Below, piece by piece: positions 7,178-16,501 of a stretch of DNA of 64,000 nt. A program made the position numbers and the translations under genes. Position 1 is the stretch's first letter; every line of letters starts with the position of its first letter. Under the pieces are notes generated by a model. That model did no database searches and was not told where the DNA came from. It worked only from the letters and a program-made list of their open reading frames with translations. The DNA is from Micromonospora_E sp048060115 (GTDB taxonomy: Bacteria > Actinomycetota > Actinomycetes > Mycobacteriales > Micromonosporaceae): positions 62,001 to 126,000 of the forward strand of contig NZ_JBHMIM010000008.1 of NCBI RefSeq assembly GCF_048060115.1, given 5' to 3'.

Positions 7178-10100
7178 TCAGAGCAGCGCGACTCCGATGA
7201 GGGTCAGGTCGTCGAGACCGTCCAACGGTTCACCGACCAGTGGCTCGACCCCGGCGCCGACGATGTCGCCGTTCTCGCCGTCGCGGCGCAGCCAGAGGCG
7301 GCCGACCGACGCCGCGCCGGCCCGCCGGGCGAACACGATCCGCCCCTCGTAGAGGTCCAGCTGGCCGGGTGCCACCGGTTCGAACACCTCACCGGGTACG
7401 TCGTCGATCAGGAACCTGCGGTCGGCGTCGACCGCGGCCGAATGCTCGGCGAGGGTGACCCGCAGCGCCCCGACCGGGGTCTGGTCGGCGCGGCCGAGCA
7501 GCCGACCCAGCACGTCGGCGGCGACACCGCGACGCAGGTGCTCGTGGTAGCGGTCGTTGCGGAACACCCGCAGGCACCGGTAGCAGCTGGTTTCCACCCC
7601 GCACTCGCAGTCCCGGACCCGCCGCAGCGCCGCGTCGAGCACGTCACGTACCCGCAGGGCGATGCGCTGGACGTGCCCGGCACCGCCCGGCACTGTGTCG
7701 TACAGCATGATCACGCTGCGGTTGGCTTCGGTCCGGTAGACCGTGGCGTCGATGTCGTCGCGGGAGATCTCCAAGGCCAGCACCGCCCCTTCGACGACCG
7801 CGTACGCCAGCGACCGCCAACCGTTGTCGTCGATACCGCCCAGCGCGGCGCCCTCGACACCCAGGTCGAGCACGTCGGTCTGGTACTTGTGGGCCAGCGA
7901 CAGCAGTTCCAACCGCCCCCGGCAGTCCCGGCCGGTGAGCGGGCTGGAATGCGAGCTCTGCCGCTGCTTCTTGCTCGTGTTGGACTGGCCGAACCCGCAC
8001 CTGGCGCAGATGAGGTAGCCGGCGCCGCCGGCCCCGTCGCTGATGGCGATCAGTTCGCCGCGTGAGCCGGCCCGTACTGTCAGGGAACCGCCGGGCAGGT
8101 CGACCTTGTCCTCGAAGATCTCGGCGCCGGTGGACACGACGTGGGTGGCACCGTGCCAGGTACGCCGGGGCGCGGTGCTCGGCCGCCGACCCCCGGACCG
8201 GTCGGCGACGAACCCGAACACCGGCACCGTGTACTGCCGGGGGACGCCAGTGGCCGGTGCCCCGCAGGCCGGGCACTGCGCGTCGAGCTGCTCGATCGAG
8301 TCGCGGTAGTGGCCGCAGCCGGCGCAGACGGCGTAGTGGCGCCGTTCCAGGTCCCGGCCGGGCAGCCGGTACACCCCGGCCGACTGCCAGGTCTGTCCAC
8401 CGGCGACCACCTCGGCGCCGGGGGCGTATTCGTAGATCGCCGACGAAAGGTCCCGGGACAGCTCCAGTTGGCGGGACATCTGGTCGTCGGCGAAGGTGAG
8501 CCGCAGTTCGACGGTGTCGACAGGGAAGCCGTACTTGGGCAGGACGTTGCGGTTGGCGAGCAGGCCGAGCAGTTCCCGGCCGGTGATGGTCTTCATGACC
8601 CGGCCGAACCGGGCCGCGCTGTCGTCCTTGCGGGCGGCGAACGCCTCGGCCCGTTTCTGCTCGTAGATGTCGACGTCGTTCTTCAGCTCGGCGCGGACCG
8701 ATTCCAGCAGGCCGACCAGGTGGGTCACCCAGTCGCCGGAGTCGACGCCGATCTCGTCGCGGATATCGGCCGGCAGCACCCGGTGCAGCGATTCGACGAT
8801 CTCCGCCGGCACCGGGTCGAGGAAGCCAGCGACCAGCGTCACCGGCGCGACGCCGTCGTCGCCGGCGAGCAGGAACTCCCCCGCTTTCCGCCAGATGGTG
8901 CCGTAGGTGCGGAAGTGGTGCCGGAAGAACGCGGCCAGGGCCACCGAGTGGGCGTGCCGGCGGTCGATCCGTACGTTGGTCAGCGGCACGTACGGCGCCC
9001 GGACCTCGCCGGCGATCATCCGGTCCGGTTCGGCGAACCGGGACAGGTCATGTGACCGCCGCTGCGCGTAGGTCAGGACCAGGGCCGCCGAGTCGGTGCG
9101 CCGACCGGCCCGCCCGGCCCGCTGCACGTAGTTGGCGGTGGTGGGCGGCATGTTGCGCAACATGACGGCTTGCAGCTCACCGACGTCGACGCCGAGCTCG
9201 AACGTGGTCGAGCAGGACAACGCGTTGACCTCGCCCCGGACGAACTGCTGCTGGATCAGCGCGGCCTGTTCGCTGGTCCACTGGGCGGTGTGTTCGAGCA
9301 CCCGCATCGGCACTGGGTTCATCTCCCGGTACACCGACCGGTAGTGGTCGTGGTCGACGTCGGCCGGCGGCGGCACCCAGCGGGCCAGTTCGCCGACGCA
9401 CTTCATGGTGGGGCAGACCCCTTGGACGGCGTACGGGGTGATCCGCCGGCAGGTGCCGCACTGCCAGACCGGGTGGTCGTCGCCTGGGACCGTGCAGGTG
9501 ACGAGTTCGGGGTCGAGCTGGTAGACCTGCCCGATGCCGGGTTCGAGGCTGTCGCGCAGCAGTTCCCTCATCGGCCCGGCGGTCAGCAGCCGCCAGATGC
9601 CGTCGAGAAGCTGGTGGGGGTCGGCGGTGACACCGAGGCGGGCGAGGACCCGCCGCAGGTAGTCGACCCGCCGGTTGGTGCCGCTGGTCGGCAGCCAGCT
9701 CAGCACCTTGCGACGGGCGTCGGAGCCGGTGCCGCGCAGGTAGATCGGCCCGACGCGGGGTGCGAACGCCTCGTCGCGCGGGTCGACCCCGTCGGGGGCG
9801 GCGACGGCTCCCTGCAGCCGTACGGAGCGCAGCAGCTCGTCGAGCAGCGCCCACACTTCCGTCTTGGTGAGACCGAGGCTGATCAGCGGTTGAGGTGCCT
9901 GCCAGGCGGGGTCGCGGGACATGCCCCAGGCGAGCAGGCCGCGCCCTTCGAGTGAGTTGCGTTCGTCGACGCCGACGATCTCGGTCTGCGCCCAGAGGGC
10001 GACCTGCCGGCGGCGCGCCTGGGCGGAGTCGCGGCGTTGGAAAATGCCGTAGCGGTCGGCGGCGCGGGCCGTGTCGTGCACGACGTCGTCGAGCCGGATC

Positions 10101-12148
10101 TCGGCGTCGCCCCGGCCGGCGGCGGCGAGTGCACCTTCGCGCAGCAGGCGGCGGCGCTGCACCCGCTGGTAGGAGTCTTCCAGGTACGGGGCGAAGTAGG
10201 CCGCCGACTGGCGGCTGTCGCTGAACAGCAGCACTTTGCGGCCGCCGCCGGGCCGGGCCTGCTGCGTCGGGTCAGTGGCCTGCGGCAGTCGCTGGTACAG
10301 GGCGGTGGCGAGCACTGAGGCGGAGGCCTCGTTGCCGCTGGCGAACAACCGGATGAGCCCGTCGCCGCGTCCGCCGCAGCCAACGCAGGCGGTGAGCGCT
10401 TCGGCGTTCTGCCGCACGAACCGCACCGCCCGCATCAGGCTATCAGGGCACTGTGGACAGCTGCCGGCCGGTCCGACCTGGAACACTCCGCAGCGGGCGC
10501 AGAGCGCACCGGTTTCGCTGCTTCTGGCGACGCTGTTGGCCTGCAGGGTTTCCTCGTCCTCGTCGGTGGTTACGTCGTCGACGAGGGCCAGCCAGGTCTG
10601 TTGTTCGTCGCGGGAGCGGCGGGACCGGAAGACGGCGGTGGTGCCGACCCGTTCGACGGTGCCGGCGAGGTGTTCGGTGCCGCACCGGCGGCAGGTGCCG
10701 ATCTCGAAGGCGGCGTCGCCGCAGTGGGTGCAGCGTTCGCGCCGGGTCAGGCTCACGTGCGGGCCGTTCGTGCCGAGGCAGGCGAAGGCACCTTCGGTGG
10801 CGCGGGCGAACAGGTGGTAGCGGGCGGACAGCACCGGGGTGCCGGTGCTGTCGTGTACGGCGTTGGCGAGTGCAACGAGGTCGGTGACGGCTGCCTGGCC
10901 GGAGTCGTCGGGGAACAGCGCCTTGGCGACCTCACGCAGCGGCATCGGCCCGTGGGAGAGGAGCCGCTTGAGGCGCCGTACCCGCTGCTCCTGCTCCAGC
11001 ACCGCGGCGGCCGCATCATCGGCCGACCCGGCCGCCACCGCCGGAACGCCGTCGCGGCGGGCGTGCTCCAGCAGGGCCGCGGCCGGCGACGGGGCGTCGC
11101 GTAGTTGCCGGTACGCGGCGGCGGGCAGCGGACCCCATTCCGGCCCGGCCGGCACCTCCACCCGTTCGGCGGTGATGACGTCCTGCGACGCGGCGTCGGC
11201 CGGGTCGTGCTGGAACGGCACCGGGAACAGGGAGCTGGCGAAGTCGGCGACCGCCGCCAGGTCGCCGCCGACGGTGGCGCTGGTGGCGATGCACTGCAGC
11301 AACCGGCCTCGGCCGACCCGGTCGACGAGCCGACGCAGCAGCATCGCCAGCTCGGCACCGCGCGCCCCGTCGTAGACGTGGGCTTCGTCGACGACGATGA
11401 ACTGCCAGTTGCCGGCGTGGTCGCCTTCGAACAGGTCCATATCCAGTGGCCGCAGCAGCAGGTATTCCAGCATGGCGTAGTTGGTCAGCAGCAGATGCGG
11501 CGGCGTGGCCTGCATCTGTTCGCGGCTGAGCAGTTCGTTGGGCAGCCGCTGCTCACCGGGGTGCTGGTGGGCGAAGACCTCGGCGGCTTCGCGCAGACTG
11601 TGCCTGGTCTCGCCGGTGTAACGGCCGAAGGTGATGTCGGGGGCTCCGGCGAGCAGGGTGCGCAGCCGCTTCATCTGGTCGTTGGCGAGGGCGTTCATCG
11701 GGTAGAGCAGCAACGCCCGGACACCGGGGCCGAGGGTGCCGGCGGCCCGCTGCGTCATCAGCCGGTCCAGGATCGGCAGCAGGAAACTCTCGGTCTTGCC
11801 CGACCCGGTGCCGGTGGCGACGACGACGTTGCGGCCGGCCCGTACCTTACCGATCGCCCGTTCCTGGTGCACATACAGCGGCCGGTCCAGGGCCAGGCCG
11901 GCACCGAGCGCGGCGATCCCCGGGTGCAGCGCCCCGGCGTCGATGAGCCGACGCGGGGTGCTCCCGGTGCGGTACGGCGGGGTGGCTTCCAGCAGCGGCC
12001 CTTTGGTGATCTCCTGGCTGATCGCGTCGGCGATCGCGGTGTCCAGTGCGGCGGCGAGCCGGGGATCTCTCGGCTCGACCAGGCTGCGCAGGTACCGCTG
12101 ATAGATGGCGACGATGTCGTCGCTGGTGGCCAGGGGATCCAGGATCAT
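7178..12148 (-). CDS. druE: Large superfamily 2 helicase with DUF1998, DruE-like (Druantia type III)
   Basis: The 1656-residue product has a Q-motif-like YVHQERAI (92-99), Walker A ATGTGSGKTE (111-120), DEAH (254-257), TSAT (289-292), a second RecA domain with FELGVDVGELQ and QRAGRAGRR (motif VI), and a C-terminal DUF1998 region with LYDTVPGGAGHV. Many Cys pairs (CTHCGDAAFEIGTCRRC, CARCGVFQVGPAGSCPQC, CAGCGHYRDSIEQLDAQCPAC, CECGVETSCYRC) suggest several zinc ribbons. Size and order fit DruE of the Druantia antiphage systems, and the partner upstream fits DruH. The ATG at 12148 overlaps the TGA of the upstream gene (ATGA), so translation is probably coupled. A longer upstream frame runs antisense to nothing known and is rejected. 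DISARM-type helicases are the main alternative. Confidence 0.75.
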   Translation of the reverse strand: MILDPLATSDDIVAIYQRYLRSLVEPRDPRLAAALDTAIADAISQEITKGPLLEATPPYRTGSTPRRLIDAGALHPGIAALGAGLALDRPLYVHQERAIGKVRAGRNVVVATGTGSGKTESFLLPILDRLMTQRAAGTLGPGVRALLLYPMNALANDQMKRLRTLLAGAPDITFGRYTGETRHSLREAAEVFAHQHPGEQRLPNELLSREQMQATPPHLLLTNYAMLEYLLLRPLDMDLFEGDHAGNWQFIVVDEAHVYDGARGAELAMLLRRLVDRVGRGRLLQCIATSATVGGDLAAVADFASSLFPVPFQHDPADAASQDVITAERVEVPAGPEWGPLPAAAYRQLRDAPSPAAALLEHARRDGVPAVAAGSADDAAAAVLEQEQRVRRLKRLLSHGPMPLREVAKALFPDDSGQAAVTDLVALANAVHDSTGTPVLSARYHLFARATEGAFACLGTNGPHVSLTRRERCTHCGDAAFEIGTCRRCGTEHLAGTVERVGTTAVFRSRRSRDEQQTWLALVDDVTTDEDEETLQANSVARSSETGALCARCGVFQVGPAGSCPQCPDSLMRAVRFVRQNAEALTACVGCGGRGDGLIRLFASGNEASASVLATALYQRLPQATDPTQQARPGGGRKVLLFSDSRQSAAYFAPYLEDSYQRVQRRRLLREGALAAAGRGDAEIRLDDVVHDTARAADRYGIFQRRDSAQARRRQVALWAQTEIVGVDERNSLEGRGLLAWGMSRDPAWQAPQPLISLGLTKTEVWALLDELLRSVRLQGAVAAPDGVDPRDEAFAPRVGPIYLRGTGSDARRKVLSWLPTSGTNRRVDYLRRVLARLGVTADPHQLLDGIWRLLTAGPMRELLRDSLEPGIGQVYQLDPELVTCTVPGDDHPVWQCGTCRRITPYAVQGVCPTMKCVGELARWVPPPADVDHDHYRSVYREMNPVPMRVLEHTAQWTSEQAALIQQQFVRGEVNALSCSTTFELGVDVGELQAVMLRNMPPTTANYVQRAGRAGRRTDSAALVLTYAQRRSHDLSRFAEPDRMIAGEVRAPYVPLTNVRIDRRHAHSVALAAFFRHHFRTYGTIWRKAGEFLLAGDDGVAPVTLVAGFLDPVPAEIVESLHRVLPADIRDEIGVDSGDWVTHLVGLLESVRAELKNDVDIYEQKRAEAFAARKDDSAARFGRVMKTITGRELLGLLANRNVLPKYGFPVDTVELRLTFADDQMSRQLELSRDLSSAIYEYAPGAEVVAGGQTWQSAGVYRLPGRDLERRHYAVCAGCGHYRDSIEQLDAQCPACGAPATGVPRQYTVPVFGFVADRSGGRRPSTAPRRTWHGATHVVSTGAEIFEDKVDLPGGSLTVRAGSRGELIAISDGAGGAGYLICARCGFGQSNTSKKQRQSSHSSPLTGRDCRGRLELLSLAHKYQTDVLDLGVEGAALGGIDDNGWRSLAYAVVEGAVLALEISRDDIDATVYRTEANRSVIMLYDTVPGGAGHVQRIALRVRDVLDAALRRVRDCECGVETSCYRCLRVFRNDRYHEHLRRGVAADVLGRLLGRADQTPVGALRVTLAEHSAAVDADRRFLIDDVPGEVFEPVAPGQLDLYEGRIVFARRAGAASVGRLWLRRDGENGDIVGAGVEPLVGEPLDGLDDLTLIGVALL

Positions 12149-15100
12149 TCGGCGTCTCCGGTGAGGGTGAGTTCGGCGAGGAAGATGTCGATGGTGGTCA
12201 GGTCGGGGGCGTGCCGGGCGAGGGTCGCGTGGTGCGGGGTGGTCCGGGTCAGCAGGGCCGCCGGCAGCCGGTCGCGGGCGATCAGTCGGGCGGTGAAGGC
12301 GAACGCCAGCGACAGCGCCGGCAGGTCCGGCCAGCCGGGGCCGCACTGCCGGGCTCCGACCGCCGCGTCGACGGCCGGGCCGCCGACGGCGGCCAGTGCG
12401 GGCCGCAGGGTGCGCAGCAGGTCGGCGCCGGCGGCGGCGACCCGGGCCATGCCGGGCCGGTCCCGTACGTCGAACAGCCGGCGGGCGGCGGCGACCCGTT
12501 CGTCGGCGTCGAGGAGTCCACCGGGGACGATCCGCATCGCCTGCCAGAGCTCGTCGAGCTGCTCGGCCGGCAGCCGGGCCAACTGCTGGGCGGCCGGGTC
12601 GAACCGGCCGACCGCCCGGTGCGGGTCGGGCTGACCGGCCAGGAGCGCATCGAGGGAGTCGCCGCAGGCCGTCGCTGCCCGTTCGTGCAGGTCGTCGCCG
12701 GCTGCGGTGACCCCGATCCGGTACGCGGTGGCCAGCAGCGCCGCCAGCGGGCTGGTCTGCCACAGCCGCGCCTCGTCGGCGGTGCCGAGGTAGGCCAGCG
12801 GTGGCAGCGCCACCAGCCCGGAGTGCACCAGCGGGGCCACCAGTTCGGACGCGGGTGACCGGGTACGGGTCAACGCGGTCAGCGCGGCGACCGGGTATCG
12901 GCGCAACACGGCGACGGCCTCACGCACGGCTACGGTGACGCCGTGGCGGCGCAGGCCCTCGGCACGCCGGTACAGCGGGATGATCAGCGGCGCGACGTCG
13001 GGGCGGTCCGGCACGTCGGCCAACCCGGCCAGGTGGCGCGACAGCGCCGTGTCCGGGGTGTCCGGCAGCGGCGGATCCCAGTCGCCGTTGACGGTGAAGA
13101 CATTGTCCAGGCCGGGCCAGACCGGCCAGGGTTCGGGCAGCCACGGGTCGTCGACGCGCAGCAGCACCGCCAGCGGCCCGGCCCGGGTCAGGTCGGCGGG
13201 CAGCGGCTCGCTGGCCAGGTCGGCTCCGATCGCGGTGACGTGCGGTGGCCGCCACGGGGCCAGCACCTGGTAGACGCCGGCGGCCAGCCCGTTGACCGGG
13301 CTGGCGTCACCGAGGACCAGCTGGTCGTCTTTGAGGTGGACGGTGCCGGCGAGTTGTCGGGGCAGGCACCGGGCGACGGGGAACTGTTGGCCGCCCAGGC
13401 GGACCGCGAGCTGGGCGGAGCCGCAGACCCGGACGGTGTCGGCGATCGCGGCGAGCGGGAACCGGGCCAGCGGCTGGCCGTAGGTGGCCCGGGAGGCGAG
13501 CGTCTGCCGGTGCTGGCCGGCGCTGGACACGACGAGGTCGGCGTCGACCGCCGCCGGCAACCGGACCAGCAGTTCGCCGTCGCCGACGGTTTCGGTGTCC
13601 AGGCGCAGCGGCTGCAGCGACCACGGCGTGGTGCGGCCGGCACTGACCCACTGGGCGGACATGTGCGCCGGGGTCACCCGTACCGTCGTGGTGTGTCCGA
13701 CGGCGGTGAGCTGCACGTCGGCGCTGGTCTGGGTCGGGTCGAGCCGGGTCAGCTGCGGGTCGACCCGCAGCGCCGGGCTGGCCGCGCCGATCCGTACGGA
13801 CGCCGGTGCCAGCCCGTCGGGCTGCAGCTCGCGCCACACCGGGTGGACGGCGACGGCCAGCCCTTCGGCGAGGTCGAGGGTGCGCGACAGGCCCCGGCCG
13901 AGCGGGCCCCGGACGGTGATCTCGTAGGCACCGACGAGTGGCCGGGGCAGCTGCCGCCACGGGTCGGTGACGGTGTCGTCGGTGATCCGCACACTGGTGA
14001 CGGCGAGCAGTTCGGCGGTGCCGGGCCGGCGAACGCGGATCGACCATTCGGTGGCCACGCCCGCCTCGGTTGGCAGGAACAGCGCCGGGGCGGTGCCGTA
14101 CACGAGGGTGCTGGCGACACTGACCACGTCGGACAGCGGCGGGGTGAGGCGCAGCTGGGCCCGCCGGGCGCTGCCGACCCGCCGGGCCGGTCCGTCGGCG
14201 AGCCGCAGTTCGGCGACCTGTCCGAGGTCGACCCGACGCAGGGTCCAGCCGAGCCAGCCGTACGGCACCGGCAGGTCCTGGTCGTCGTCGGCCGCCGGGC
14301 CGACGGGGCCGGCGTTGGGCGCGGCGGCGGCCCGGTCAATGTGCAGGGTGACGGGCTGGCCGGTGCCGTCGCGGGCCGCGTGCAGGATCCAGACCGGCTC
14401 CGGCGGCAGGCTGGAGGTCAGTGGCACCCGTCGACCTTCGTCGGTGAAGATCAGCATCGGTTCGCCGGGGTCGATCAGGTCGAGTTCGAACTCCCGCTCG
14501 ATCGCGGCGAGCTCGACGGTGACCTGCCGCACCGGTCGGGAGATCGACGCGACGGCCGGTGGCGCGGTGTCGACGTCACCGGCGAGCCGGGAGCGGCTGA
14601 CGATCGTCTGAACGTCCCCGCCGACCCGGACCCGCCACTCGACCCGGCCGCCGGGTGCGTCGGGCACCGCCGGCAGCCGCACCAGCAGGCCCCGGCCGTA
14701 CGGCTCCAGCTCCACGTACGGTCGAGGTGCCGCCGCGCTGCCACTGCCCCCGACGGCGGTGGCGGTGCGGGTCGCGGTGCCGGCCCAGTCGAGCTGCCCG
14801 CCGTCGACGTAGCCGCGGGCCTGGTCGATCAGGTGCGGCGGCAGGCCGAGCCCGTCGGCATTGGACGCCGCAGCGCGGAACCGGTCCAGCAGGTCGAAGC
14901 AGCGGTCGACGAGGTCTTCGGCGTATTCGCCGCCGTGGCGCAACAGCCGCCGTACCGGCATGTCGAGGGTGTTGAGTCGTGATTCCCGGCCCGGGGTCAG
15001 CGCCCAGGCGAAGAAGTCCGTGACGGTGGTGCCGGGTTCCCGGGACTGCCGTTGCAGCAGCAGGTTCAGCAGATCGCCCAGACAGTAGGCGGGAATCCCG

Positions 15101-15489
15101 GCGTGCATGAGGATTTCACCGACGTTGATCTGTGGCAGGCCGGGGAATCGGGCCAGGTCGAACCGGTCCAGGTTGACCCGGAACGCCGCGCCCCAGGCGG
15201 TCTGGTCGACCTGGCCGTGGGTCTCCTCACGCACGGCACGCCAGTAGTTGCCCTGCTCGTAGCGGGCCGCACCGATGCCACTGAGGCCGACCAACAGGCA
15301 GGCCGGGTAGCGGTAGTACAGGTATTGACGCTGCTCGTACTCGCTGCCGGCGCCGTACAGGTTTCCCAGCCTATTGACCGCTCGGCGGGCTTCCAGCTCG
15401 GGCACCGCGATCTCGGCGACCAGCGACACCGCGCGCAGCGCGGGCCCCCACTCACGCTCCCGATCATGGAGATAGTCGGATGCCCGCAC
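12145..15489 (-). CDS. druH: Large defence protein, DruH-like (Druantia type III)
   Basis: This 1114-residue protein has no recognised catalytic motif. Its N-terminus reads MRASDYLHDREREWGPALRA, then PGLPQINVGEILMHAGIPAY. The middle is beta-rich with many valine, arginine and threonine residues, and the C-terminal third is helical. Length, lack of annotated domains and position directly before a DruE-like helicase match DruH of type III Druantia, an established two-gene antiphage system. GTG at 15489 is preceded by AGGGGGA seven bases upstream, and a promoter can be drawn at 15531-15559, so this is the first gene of the operon. Assignment rests on context and size more than on motifs. Confidence 0.6.
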   Translation of the reverse strand: MRASDYLHDREREWGPALRAVSLVAEIAVPELEARRAVNRLGNLYGAGSEYEQRQYLYYRYPACLLVGLSGIGAARYEQGNYWRAVREETHGQVDQTAWGAAFRVNLDRFDLARFPGLPQINVGEILMHAGIPAYCLGDLLNLLLQRQSREPGTTVTDFFAWALTPGRESRLNTLDMPVRRLLRHGGEYAEDLVDRCFDLLDRFRAAASNADGLGLPPHLIDQARGYVDGGQLDWAGTATRTATAVGGSGSAAAPRPYVELEPYGRGLLVRLPAVPDAPGGRVEWRVRVGGDVQTIVSRSRLAGDVDTAPPAVASISRPVRQVTVELAAIEREFELDLIDPGEPMLIFTDEGRRVPLTSSLPPEPVWILHAARDGTGQPVTLHIDRAAAAPNAGPVGPAADDDQDLPVPYGWLGWTLRRVDLGQVAELRLADGPARRVGSARRAQLRLTPPLSDVVSVASTLVYGTAPALFLPTEAGVATEWSIRVRRPGTAELLAVTSVRITDDTVTDPWRQLPRPLVGAYEITVRGPLGRGLSRTLDLAEGLAVAVHPVWRELQPDGLAPASVRIGAASPALRVDPQLTRLDPTQTSADVQLTAVGHTTTVRVTPAHMSAQWVSAGRTTPWSLQPLRLDTETVGDGELLVRLPAAVDADLVVSSAGQHRQTLASRATYGQPLARFPLAAIADTVRVCGSAQLAVRLGGQQFPVARCLPRQLAGTVHLKDDQLVLGDASPVNGLAAGVYQVLAPWRPPHVTAIGADLASEPLPADLTRAGPLAVLLRVDDPWLPEPWPVWPGLDNVFTVNGDWDPPLPDTPDTALSRHLAGLADVPDRPDVAPLIIPLYRRAEGLRRHGVTVAVREAVAVLRRYPVAALTALTRTRSPASELVAPLVHSGLVALPPLAYLGTADEARLWQTSPLAALLATAYRIGVTAAGDDLHERAATACGDSLDALLAGQPDPHRAVGRFDPAAQQLARLPAEQLDELWQAMRIVPGGLLDADERVAAARRLFDVRDRPGMARVAAAGADLLRTLRPALAAVGGPAVDAAVGARQCGPGWPDLPALSLAFAFTARLIARDRLPAALLTRTTPHHATLARHAPDLTTIDIFLAELTLTGDAE

Positions 15490-15530
15490 GACGGTCCCCC
15501 TGACGAATAGACGATCTGGGCCGTATCGCG

Positions 15531-15559
15531 ACTATGCAGATGTATCAGCAGCAACTCAA
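15531..15559 (-). promoter_or_regulatory. Candidate sigma-70-type promoter of the Druantia-like operon
   Basis: On the minus strand TTGAGT (15559-15554) and CATAGT (15536-15531) are separated by exactly 17 bases. The predicted start near 15524 leaves a leader of about 35 bases before the GTG at 15489. No operator-like repeat is evident. Confidence 0.45.
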
Positions 15560-15769
15560 GGAAACAGGTCCATCCGGTACCTGACCGTGTCCGTTCGGTC
15601 AGCGCCGCCGCGCTGACAATCCCATCACATCCGGCGACGTGGCCGGCGCGGCCGGCACCGATTACGGAGTCAGCGCAGCACCGGCCGCTGCCGGCTTTCA
15701 TCACTGGTACGGATCGGTCCCGTTGATGGCACGCGGTGCTTCCCGCACGCCAGGCTGGGTCAGCGACCG

Positions 15770-16348
15770 CTAGTAGACGGCGATCGCCACCATCCGGCCG
15801 TCGCGTCCACCGCCGACGATCGTGGCAAGGATGCCGATCACCGGCGACTCGTCACTGTCGTGGCCGTAGCGGATGTCGGACACCCGGACCCGCATCGAGC
15901 AGTCGTCGTACACCCAGTCGGCTTTGCCCAGGTGCAGCGTCTCGCCGACCCGCAGCGGCTCGTCAGACATGTCGTCGTCCTCTCCGTGCGGGTAGCCGTC
16001 CAGCATCAGCCCGGACAGCTGCAACACCGCCCGGACCCGACGCGCCTTCACCGGATCCCACCGGTCGAGGATGACCAGTGCCCGCAGGAACGGCCGGCAC
16101 GGTGCGGCGACGTCACACTCGCGGCAGTCGCCAATCCGCGACGGCAGATGCGTGGCGATGTCGAGCCGCGCCTGCTGGACGGCGTGCGCCAACACCGTGT
16201 CGGCCGGGTCGGCAGCGTCCGACTCCCCCGGGGTCCGTTGCGGCAGCGGCGGCCGGTTCGGCGTCGGATCGACCCGCGGCGGCGTCCCGATCGACGTGTA
16301 GCGGGTCAGCCGGGGAGTCCCGCCGATCCCGTCGTTCCTGTGCACCAC
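15770..16348 (-). CDS. Hypothetical protein with conserved C-terminal region; probable premature stop
   Basis: The 192-residue product is not assigned to a family. The N-terminal half holds a cysteine group (IGDCRECDVAAPCRPFLRAL) followed by VILDRWDPVKARRVRAVLQL; the C-terminal half is MRVRVSDIRYGHDSDESPVI and GGGRDGRMVAIAVY. GTG at 16348 is chosen because AGGAGGAT lies a few bases upstream. The frame stops at TAG (15772-15770), but similarity to the copy at 1317-1615 continues past this stop and stays open to a TGA at 15703-15701, where the other copy has a lysine codon. The gene may therefore have lost about 22 C-terminal residues. It is divergent from the XRE regulator at 16502. Confidence 0.7.
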   Translation of the reverse strand: MVHRNDGIGGTPRLTRYTSIGTPPRVDPTPNRPPLPQRTPGESDAADPADTVLAHAVQQARLDIATHLPSRIGDCRECDVAAPCRPFLRALVILDRWDPVKARRVRAVLQLSGLMLDGYPHGEDDDMSDEPLRVGETLHLGKADWVYDDCSMRVRVSDIRYGHDSDESPVIGILATIVGGGRDGRMVAIAVY

Positions 16349-16501
16349 CAAGATCCTCCTTGGATAGACGAATCGCCGAGACATCCACCCTGGGCTCTGG
16401 TCCACTGGTGACGGAATATGACTGGTGACCCCGTGCACGGCGGGAGGTCAGTGTGCCAACGCATTGGCCACCACGAGGGAAACTGAGGGATGTGAAAGCT
16501 T

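Noticed and set aside
12943..14982. Plus-strand frame of 679 codons opposite the DruH-like gene
   Set aside because: Gly/Arg/Val/Gln-biased shadow composition, no motif and no ribosome binding site; the minus-strand gene has a strong start and promoter.
7178..15489. Identification as a DISARM system
   Set aside because: No separate DUF1998 drmB, no phospholipase-D drmC and no methyltransferase is present; the helicase carries DUF1998 itself, which fits DruE better.
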